This document shows, in pieces, positions 57,927 to 64,000 of a stretch of DNA of 64,000 bases. The DNA is from Streptomyces curacoi (lineage in GTDB: Bacteria > Actinomycetota > Actinomycetes > Streptomycetales > Streptomycetaceae). A program made the translations under genes and the position numbers. The notes beneath the pieces are model-generated. The model saw only the letters and a list, made by a program, of their open reading frames with translations, searched no databases and had not been told where the DNA came from. The first letter of the stretch is position 1. Every line of letters starts with the position of its first letter. Location of the stretch: the NCBI RefSeq assembly GCF_001513975.1, contig NZ_KQ947985.1:812266-876265 (forward strand). Reading direction: 5' to 3'.

Positions 57927-59834
57927 TCAGGCCGCGCGCACGTCCCGCTCGGCCACCGAGTGCGGGCACGGGCGCGCGGTGGCCGTACGGCGGCGCAGGA
58001 AGCGCGGCAGCGGCAGGGCCAGGTTCACGAAGCCCTCCGCCTGCATGGCGGCGAAGCCGAGGCGGGGCAGGTCGGCGGAGGCCCGGTAGACGACGAAGCG
58101 GGGCTCCCAGCGCGGCTGGAACTTGGCGTTGAACTTGTACAGGGACTCGATCTGGAACCAGCGCGACAGGAAGACCAGCAGCCCGCGCCAGGCGCGCAGC
58201 ACCGGGCCGGCGCCGATCTTCTCGCCGCGTGCCAGTGCCGAGCGGAACATGGCGAAGTTGAGCGACACGCGCGCGATGCCGAGCTTCGGGGCGGCTTGGA
58301 GGGCGGCCACGATGAGCAGCTCGTTCATGCCGGGGTCGGCCGAGCGGTCGCGGCGCATCAGGTCCAGGGAGACACCGTCCGTGCCCCACGGCACGAAGTG
58401 GAGGATCGCCTTGAGGTCGCCGTACGGACCCGGCTCCTCCTCGGCCTTGTGGGCGGTGGCGATGAGGCAGTCGCCGTCGGCCGGGTCGCCGACGCGGCCG
58501 AGCGCCATGGAGAAACCGCGCTCGGTGTCGGTGCCGCGCCAGTCGTCGGCGGCGCGGCGGATGCGGTCCAGCTCGGCGTCGCCGAGGTCACGGACGCGCC
58601 GTACCCGGGTCTCGTAACCGGCGCGCTCGATGCGCTTGACCATCTGACGCACGTTGCGCATCGCGCGGCCGGCGAGCGAGAAATCCGGGACGTCCACCAC
58701 CGCCTCGTCGCCCAGTTCGAGGGCGTCGAGCCCGGTCTCGCGGGTCCAGACCTCGGCGCCGGTCTCGGAGCAGCCCATGACGGCGGGGGTCCAGGAGTGG
58801 GCCTTGGCCTCGTCCATGAAGCGTTCGATGGCGCCCGGCCAGGCCTCGACGTCGCCGATGGGGTCGCCGCTGGCGAGCATCACGCCGGAGACGACGCGGT
58901 AGGTCACCGCGGCCTTGCCGCTGGGGGAGAAGACGACGGCCTTGTCGCGGCGCAGCGCGAAGTGGCCGAGGGAGTCGCGGCCGCCGTGCTTGGCCAGCAG
59001 GGCGCGCAGGCGTTCCTCGTCGTCCTCGGTGAGGCGGGCGGCGGGGTGTTCGGGGCGGAAGGCGAGGTAGATCGTGGTGACCGCGGTGATCCAGCCGAGG
59101 GCGCCCAGGGAGAAGGCGACCGTCCAGGAGGTGTTGCCCGCGTAGTCGACCGGACCCTCGAAGCCGAACAGGCCGTACAGGACGTGGGTGATGCGGTCGG
59201 CCAGGCTCGGGTCGCCGACCAGCGTCTCCGGGTGGGCGTTGACGATGATCAGGCCGAGGGCGAGGGAACCGGCGCCCATGAGGACGAAGTTGGCCAGCGC
59301 GCGCCACCTGCTGCGCGGGTCGGGCAGCGCCGCGAACTGGTCGCGGTGGCGCAGCAGCATGGTGAGCAGCACGACCGATATGAGCACGCCCACGAGGGAG
59401 TGGCGGTATGTGAACTGCGCCACCGCGCCGGCCGGCAGCAGGACGACGGCCGCGCGCCACGCCCGCCGCTTGCCCCGCTTGAGGCCGTGGGCGAGCAACA
59501 GCAACAGCACGCCCGCGCTGAGCGACAGTGCGGCCGCGAACGGGCCGAACGAGCCGGGCAGCACCTCGGCGATGGCGTGCATACGGCTGTGCCGGAAGCG
59601 GGGGAAGACGCCCGCCGCGATGTCCAGCAGGCCCACCAGGGCGCAGGCCCGGCCGACGAGCAGGGGAACGGCCTCGGGGCGCGGGCCGCGCAGCACGTGC
59701 CGTACCCGGCTCGACAGATGCCCTACCTGGCTCGATCGTTGAGGAACCTTGCCCGACATTTCCACATCTGTCCTGACAGACATCGCATCCCATAGTTCTG
59801 CGAGAGACCTTGGATCCGGTGCCGATTCGGGCAT
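57927..59834 (-). CDS. MprF-like phosphatidylglycerol lysyltransferase domain membrane protein
   Basis: 635 residues (ATG 59834; ATG 59783, MSVRTDVEMSGK, is an alternative start with no better ribosome-binding site). Residues about 55-260 hold six or seven TM helices (SFGPFAAALSLSAGVLLLLLAHGL and others). Residues about 280-610 are the DUF2156 aminoacyl-transferase domain: LRRDKAVVFSPSGKAAVTYRVVSGVMLASGDPIGD, FSLAGRAMRNVRQMVKRIERAGYE, DRSADPGMNELLI and RWFQIESLYKFNAKFQPRWEPRF. Enzymes of this class attach lysine (or another amino acid) to membrane lipid and lower its negative charge. No tRNA-synthetase domain is fused, unlike mycobacterial LysX. Confidence 0.88.
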   Translation of the reverse strand: MPESAPDPRSLAELWDAMSVRTDVEMSGKVPQRSSQVGHLSSRVRHVLRGPRPEAVPLLVGRACALVGLLDIAAGVFPRFRHSRMHAIAEVLPGSFGPFAAALSLSAGVLLLLLAHGLKRGKRRAWRAAVVLLPAGAVAQFTYRHSLVGVLISVVLLTMLLRHRDQFAALPDPRSRWRALANFVLMGAGSLALGLIIVNAHPETLVGDPSLADRITHVLYGLFGFEGPVDYAGNTSWTVAFSLGALGWITAVTTIYLAFRPEHPAARLTEDDEERLRALLAKHGGRDSLGHFALRRDKAVVFSPSGKAAVTYRVVSGVMLASGDPIGDVEAWPGAIERFMDEAKAHSWTPAVMGCSETGAEVWTRETGLDALELGDEAVVDVPDFSLAGRAMRNVRQMVKRIERAGYETRVRRVRDLGDAELDRIRRAADDWRGTDTERGFSMALGRVGDPADGDCLIATAHKAEEEPGPYGDLKAILHFVPWGTDGVSLDLMRRDRSADPGMNELLIVAALQAAPKLGIARVSLNFAMFRSALARGEKIGAGPVLRAWRGLLVFLSRWFQIESLYKFNAKFQPRWEPRFVVYRASADLPRLGFAAMQAEGFVNLALPLPRFLRRRTATARPCPHSVAERDVRAA

Positions 59835-60012
59835 CCGGCGACATTGCGCCCTCTAGGACGGTGTCTTGAGGGGAGAGGTTCACTCGGCTCCCCAAAACCG
59901 TTTCAAAGGCCAAGGAAAGTCCGGGGCAAGCCCTTGCGAAGGAGTGGGGGAGGCAGTGCGGGGGGCAGGTGTCCGCGCGGTCCGGACGGAAAGTGCGGAC
60001 AGGTAACCATCG

Positions 60013-61131
60013 ATGGGTCTCACGAGCGACAAGGTGCTGGCGCTGGCGGTCATGGCCGCCGTAGGGCTGTTCGTCGGCACGGTGTGGCTGTGGCCACGGC
60101 TGGCGCGGCGCGGCTGGCGGGCGGTGACGGGCCGGGTGGGGATGCTGCTCTCCACCCAGCTGATGCTCTTCGTCGCGGTCGGTCTCACCGCCAACCAGGC
60201 CTTCGGGTTCTACGCCAGCTGGGCCGACCTGTTCGGACAGGAGACGGACCAGGGTGTCGTCGTTGATCACACGCCGGAGCGCGGGCCGCTGCGGGTGGTC
60301 GACACGCGGCGGGTGCCGGGGGCGGCGAGCGCCAGTCCGCGGACGGGCGGGCAGATCCAGAAGGTCGACATCGTGGGCCGTACGACCCACATCGCCACAC
60401 CCGCGTTCGTCTATCTGCCGCCCGAGTATTTTCAGCCGGAGTTCCGCACGCGTATGTTCCCTGCCGCCGTCGTTCTGACCGGTTATCCGGGCACGGCCCA
60501 GGCGCTGGTGGACAAGCTCGACTATCCGCGTACGGCCGCGAGGCTCGCCGCGGACGGCCGGATGCGGCCGATGATCCTGGTGATGATGCGGCCGACCGTG
60601 GCGCCGCCGCGGGACACGGAGTGCGTGGACATCCCGCAGGGCCCGCAGACCGAGACGTTCTTCGCCAAGGACCTGCCGGACGCCGTGGGCGGCCACTACA
60701 GGGTGAACCGGAAGCCGGGCGGCTGGGGCATCATCGGGGACTCCACGGGCGGCTACTGCGCGCTCAAGATCGCCATGCACCATCCCGGTGTCTACGCCGC
60801 CGGGGCGGGACTTTCCGCGTACTACAACGCGCCGATCGACCCTACGACGGGGGATCTCTTCCACGGCGACGAGGAACTGCGCAATCGCGCGAACCTGTGG
60901 TGGTACCTCAAGCACATGCCCGCTCCGGACACTTCACTGCTCGTCAGCAGCAGCAAAGTTGGAGAATCCAACTACATGGACACGTTGAAGTTCATTGAGC
61001 GCGTGAAGGCCACGAACCTGACGCGGATCTCGTCGATCATCCTCGAAAGCGGAGGGCACAACTTCAACACCTGGCGGCGGGAGATTCCGGGGACGTTGGA
61101 GTGGGTCAGTGAGCGGTTGACCGGCAGGTGA
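60013..61131 (+). CDS. membrane-anchored esterase (esterase D/antigen 85-like fold)
   Basis: 372 residues, ATG 60013. The N-terminal part has two TM helices (VLALAVMAAVGLFVGTVWLWP and MLLSTQLMLFVAVGLTANQAFGFY), then a putative esterase domain from about 115 (THIATPAFVYLPPEYFQPEF) with TGYPGTAQALVDKL, the nucleophile Ser at about 244 in GDSTGGYCALK, and the His in ESGGHNFNTWRREI. Extracytoplasmic by topology. It may modify envelope lipids or polymers (inference). Divergent from the lysyltransferase gene, which also acts on envelope lipids. Confidence 0.85.
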   Translation: MGLTSDKVLALAVMAAVGLFVGTVWLWPRLARRGWRAVTGRVGMLLSTQLMLFVAVGLTANQAFGFYASWADLFGQETDQGVVVDHTPERGPLRVVDTRRVPGAASASPRTGGQIQKVDIVGRTTHIATPAFVYLPPEYFQPEFRTRMFPAAVVLTGYPGTAQALVDKLDYPRTAARLAADGRMRPMILVMMRPTVAPPRDTECVDIPQGPQTETFFAKDLPDAVGGHYRVNRKPGGWGIIGDSTGGYCALKIAMHHPGVYAAGAGLSAYYNAPIDPTTGDLFHGDEELRNRANLWWYLKHMPAPDTSLLVSSSKVGESNYMDTLKFIERVKATNLTRISSIILESGGHNFNTWRREIPGTLEWVSERLTGR

Positions 61132-61261
61132 CGGGGCCGGCGGGCTTAGGGATCTTGCTTCTTGGCCAATTCGGCGCCGGACCCGATTCCTGATGCCGCG
61201 TGAGTGTCTCGGGATGGCTGTGTTTTTACGGGGCGGGGCAACAAGATTCGCCTACGCGCGG

Positions 61262-61267
61262 TAAGTT
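61262..61267 (+). promoter_or_regulatory. -10 element TAAGTT of a probable leaderless promoter
   Basis: TAAGTT, then 7 nt (TCTGGCC), then ATG 61275, without a ribosome-binding site. Confidence 0.4.
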
Positions 61268-61274
61268 TCTGGCC

Positions 61275-62648
61275 ATGCCACGTGGACGTCACCGTCATTC
61301 CCCGCCCTTGCACAGGCTGCTGCCCCCGTCGGCCATTGCAGGCGTCTCCGTCGTCTGTGCGCTGGCCCCCTGGGTGTTCACCGAGCCCGTGGTGCTGCGC
61401 GGCCTCGCCGCGGCCGCCGCGGCGACGGCGGTCGTCGGCGCGGTCGTCATGCGCCGCTGGGACGCGCAGGCCGGCAAGAAGGTCGCCGACCTCACGCGCG
61501 CGCGTGCGAGTGACGAGTGGCGCTACGAGGAGCGGGTCGCCGAGTTGGAGACCGACCTTGAGGAGTCGCGCGAGCTGCGGGTGAAGCTGGAGCAGCGGTT
61601 GCGGGCCAAGCGGGCGGAGCTCGCGGGGCTGCGCAATGAGCATGCGGCGCTGTTGCGGCGGTACGCCACGGCGGAGGCCGAGCGGGCGAGTGTCCTGGAG
61701 GAGCGCCGGGTTCTGGAGATTGAGGCGGCCACGCCTGCGCGGGCGTTGCCGCCGGTGCCGGTTGCTTCCCCGGAGGGGGCGGGAGCTGTGGCTGCTCCTG
61801 CTGAGGCCGAGGGCGTCGACGGCGCCGAGGGTGCGGAGACCGAGTCCGTCGAGGAGAAGCCGGCGGCTCCGGCCGTCTTCTCGCCGGAGGGGTCCCGGCT
61901 GTTTCTGCGGGCCAAGGCGGCGCTGGCGCGGTTCGATGGGGACGAGGCCGCGACGGAGAGCGAGGCCGGGCAGGAGAGCGAGGCTTCGAAGGAGAACGAG
62001 GCCGCGACGCAGAGCGAGGTCTCGAAGGACGGCCAGGTCTCAAAGGACGAGTCCCCCAAGGACGAGCCGCCGAAGAACGACCCTCCGAAGAACGACCCCC
62101 CGAAGAACGACCCCCCGAAGGGTGACGGTCCTTCCGACGGGCCTTCCGATGACGAGGCCGTGAAGGTCGGAGCGGGTGCCGCCGAGGCGGGAAGCGCCGG
62201 CGGTTCCGAGACGGAGACCGCGGTGGAGGACGACCCGCAGGGGAAGTCCGGGGCGGTCGACGGGCATGAGCGCGCGGCCGCCATCCCCCCGGCGGGCGCG
62301 GCCCAGCCTGCCCTGCCTCCGGCACAGCAGCCGGCGGGGCACTTCATCGCGCCGACTGCCGTGGCCGTCGTACCGGCGACGCCCGTGCGGCGTCCGGCTG
62401 TCGAGGGCGGCTTCGACTTCTTCGGTACGAAGCAGGGTGCGGCGTCCTCCGCGTTGGAGTCGGTCCAGAACGAGGACCTCGCCGATGTCGTCGGCCAGGA
62501 GGCCCTCGCCCTGCACAAGGCCGAGTCCGAGGCCGAGTTCAAGCCGGCGGACGAGGAGGCCCGGGGGATCGGGCAGGTCATCGATCTGACGGCTCATGAC
62601 GAGACGGAACAGATCGATGTGCAGGGGTTGCGGAGCGCGGCTTCCTGA
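61275..62648 (+). CDS. membrane-anchored coiled-coil protein with acidic repeat region
   Basis: 457 residues from ATG 61275; the frame opens at 61200. Basic N-terminus MPRGRHRHSPPLHRLLP, two TM segments (AIAGVSVVCALAPWVF and GLAAAAAATAVVGAVVM), then a coiled coil at about 75-155 (RYEERVAELETDLEESRELRVKLEQRLRAKRAEL). The rest is low complexity: Glu/Ala/Ser repeats and a PPKND block repeated four times (15-bp DNA repeats at about 62070-62120). It ends GFDFFGTKQG, then DLADVVGQEALALH and LTAHDETEQIDV. Secreted-protein databases call such proteins hypothetical; a structural or divisome role is possible. No enzyme domain. Confidence 0.8.
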   Translation: MPRGRHRHSPPLHRLLPPSAIAGVSVVCALAPWVFTEPVVLRGLAAAAAATAVVGAVVMRRWDAQAGKKVADLTRARASDEWRYEERVAELETDLEESRELRVKLEQRLRAKRAELAGLRNEHAALLRRYATAEAERASVLEERRVLEIEAATPARALPPVPVASPEGAGAVAAPAEAEGVDGAEGAETESVEEKPAAPAVFSPEGSRLFLRAKAALARFDGDEAATESEAGQESEASKENEAATQSEVSKDGQVSKDESPKDEPPKNDPPKNDPPKNDPPKGDGPSDGPSDDEAVKVGAGAAEAGSAGGSETETAVEDDPQGKSGAVDGHERAAAIPPAGAAQPALPPAQQPAGHFIAPTAVAVVPATPVRRPAVEGGFDFFGTKQGAASSALESVQNEDLADVVGQEALALHKAESEAEFKPADEEARGIGQVIDLTAHDETEQIDVQGLRSAAS

Positions 62649-62708
62649 CGAGTGACTCCCCTGCGGTGTCTCGTGGGTGGTGCCCCCGCACCGCGGCGCA
62701 ACGGCCGC

Positions 62709-63998
62709 TCACGCCATCCATCGGTCCGGCCGCGCGTCCCTGCGCCCCGTGCGTGATCTCGCCGCCTGCGCCCGGAGCAGCTGTGCCGCCTCCGCGGCGT
62801 CTCGCAGGCGGGCCGTCACCGTCTTGTTCGCTCCGGTGTCCACGTGTACGTCGGCCACGCCCCACAGCCGCTGCCACGGGCCCTGGGCCAGCCGTACGCT
62901 CTGGACCTTCGCGTGCGGTACGAGCGCCAGGGACCGCCGGAGGAGGCCGGTTCGGGCGGCGAACACGGCGTCCGTGACCGCCAGGCCGTAGCCACGCCAC
63001 CACACCGGCACGCACCGGGCCGCCCGGCGGGGCGGACGGGAGACGGCCGCGCCCGCTGGGACCGTCACCCCGGGCAGTACGCGTGTCACGACCGACTCGG
63101 CGACCTCGCGCGGGGCGACCGGGAGCAGGACCGAGTTGGCGGAGCCCGCCACGTCCAGTTCCACGCGGACCCAGCCGCGCCGCCGCCACAGCAGTGGTTC
63201 GACGATCCGTACCGTCTGGACGCGGCCGGGCGGCACCGTCTCGTGCGCGCGGTCGAGCAGGCCGTGGTCGAGGCGCAGGCCGTCCGGTGCCTCGCCCACC
63301 GTCCAGTCGTACTCGGTCACGAACCGCCCCACGCTGCTCGCCCCCGCCGCGCCGAACAGCGGAACCGCGGTCGCCAGGACCGTCCAGACGCTTTCGGTGG
63401 CCAGCCAGAGGACGGTGGGTACGACGAGTGCGGCGGCCAGCGTGCCCCAGGTGGCGCCGGACAGGACGAGGGAGACGGCCAGGACGCCCGGTGGCACTCG
63501 CAGCAGTTGCGTCGAGGGCGCCTCGCCCACTTCGTGCGCCGTCTCGGGGGCGAAACCGGCGGCGCGGGCGAGGAGTTCCGCGCGGAGCGTGCGCGCCTCT
63601 TCCGCGCCCAGGAAGGCGAGTTCGTCCTTCTTGTCGGTGCCTATGACGTCGAGTTTGAGCTTCGCGACGCCCGCCACGCGCGCGAGCAGCGGCTGGGTGA
63701 CGTCGATGGCCTGGATGCGTTCCAGCCGGATGTGCGCGGTGCGCCGGAACACCAGGCCGGTGCGGATGCGCAGTTCGGTGTCCGTGACCGCGAAGTGGGT
63801 GAACCACCAGGTGAGGAAGCCGTAGAGGGCGGCTGCGGGGACGACGACGGCCAGCGCGATGAGCAGTGTCGTGGTCGTCAGCCGCGTCAGCTGGCGTTGC
63901 GCCTGGTCGGGGTCGTGCGCCGCCCATCCGATGACTACGGCTACCGGCGCCCACGCGCGTCTGAGCGGTGTCACGGGGTGCAGTCGGCGTTCGGTCAC
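62709..63998 (-). CDS. bacterial PH-domain (YdbT/DUF304-like) membrane protein, start at the window edge
   Basis: 429 residues from GTG 63998, two bases from the right edge, so the true start could lie outside. Two copies of a TM-pair plus bPH2 domain. The first bPH2 is near 75-150 (FAVTDTELRIRTGLVFRRTAHIRLERIQAIDVTQPLLARVAGVAKLKL); the second is near 225-300 (WTVGEAPDGLRLDHGLLDRAHETVPPGRVQTVRIVEPLLWRRRGW); a third partial copy is at about 350-410 (YGLAVTDAVFAARTGLLRRSLALVPHAKVQSVRL). TM helices LLIALAVVVPAAALYGFLTWW and LAAALVVPTVLWLATESVWTVLAT. YdbT-like proteins affect membrane stress tolerance in Bacillus. Adjacent small bPH2 partner genes, if present, would lie beyond the edge. Confidence 0.85.
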   Translation of the reverse strand: MTERRLHPVTPLRRAWAPVAVVIGWAAHDPDQAQRQLTRLTTTTLLIALAVVVPAAALYGFLTWWFTHFAVTDTELRIRTGLVFRRTAHIRLERIQAIDVTQPLLARVAGVAKLKLDVIGTDKKDELAFLGAEEARTLRAELLARAAGFAPETAHEVGEAPSTQLLRVPPGVLAVSLVLSGATWGTLAAALVVPTVLWLATESVWTVLATAVPLFGAAGASSVGRFVTEYDWTVGEAPDGLRLDHGLLDRAHETVPPGRVQTVRIVEPLLWRRRGWVRVELDVAGSANSVLLPVAPREVAESVVTRVLPGVTVPAGAAVSRPPRRAARCVPVWWRGYGLAVTDAVFAARTGLLRRSLALVPHAKVQSVRLAQGPWQRLWGVADVHVDTGANKTVTARLRDAAEAAQLLRAQAARSRTGRRDARPDRWMA

Positions 63999-64000
63999 GG

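Noticed and set aside
57837..59795. 652-residue plus-strand frame opposite the MprF-like gene
   Set aside because: Antisense shadow without motifs; begins in a terminator hairpin.

Overview
The window is a piece of a Streptomyces-type chromosome. Support for this: GC content is very high throughout, with third positions almost always G or C. GTG and TTG starts are frequent. Recognisable Streptomyces signatures include a thymidylate kinase fused to a membrane domain, an AfsR/SARP regulator, a TipA-type MerR regulator with its own promoter, DUF397/XRE/HATPase regulatory genes, Zur-associated alternative ribosomal proteins, and many leaderless starts (a TAnnnT hexamer 6-7 nt upstream of ATG/GTG).

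Layout. 1-10.2 kb is housekeeping: the tail of a membrane protein, topA, the MFS-like/thymidylate-kinase fusion, holB (delta'), a TAP-type secreted hydrolase and tRNA-Thr(CGT). 10.2-25.8 kb looks accessory. It starts beside the tRNA with a two-gene predicted conflict (defence-like) system on the minus strand: a small Trypco1-like protein overlapping a 1439-residue trypsin/nSTAND-NTPase/TM/beta-propeller protein. It continues with a THUMP-like methyltransferase, a Tat-exported six-hairpin enzyme behind a LacI-type operator, two back-to-back 25-bp tandem-repeat arrays filling a convergent gap, a PAS/GAF/PP2C/HATPase switch protein, a family-2 glycosyltransferase and an AfsR-like SARP.

25.8-33.2 kb holds a family-A DNA polymerase, a Clp-N/HTH regulator with twin palindromic operators, a DUF2786 protein, two lipoproteins, and a divergent zinc-starvation set (rpsN, rpmB / rpmG, rpmE, COG0523 GTPase homologue, rpsR) around a Zur-box-like palindrome. 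33.2-45.4 kb is regulatory and transport: a DUF397/HATPase/XRE group sharing the palindrome TGCACGTGCA, an aldehyde dehydrogenase, a Phd/RelE toxin-antitoxin pair, PadR plus an ABC exporter with two matching operators, glutamate decarboxylase divergent from tipA, DedA and a ThrE-type exporter. 45.5-64 kb is housekeeping again: ppa, dacB, a DUF2342 metalloprotease, tilS-hpt-ftsH-folE, the folP-NTF2-folB-folK-DUF3180 folate cluster, an MprF-like lysyltransferase, an esterase, a coiled-coil membrane protein and a bPH2-domain membrane protein running to the right edge.

From memory (not checked), 1-10 kb and 25.7-62 kb resemble two separate blocks of the S. coelicolor chromosome. The region between them would then be a junction where a large segment is replaced by accessory genes. 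The most interesting items are the protease-STAND system, the stop-codon-anchored 24-25-bp repeat arrays, the COG0523 protein that has lost its P-loop, and several operator/promoter architectures readable directly from the sequence.
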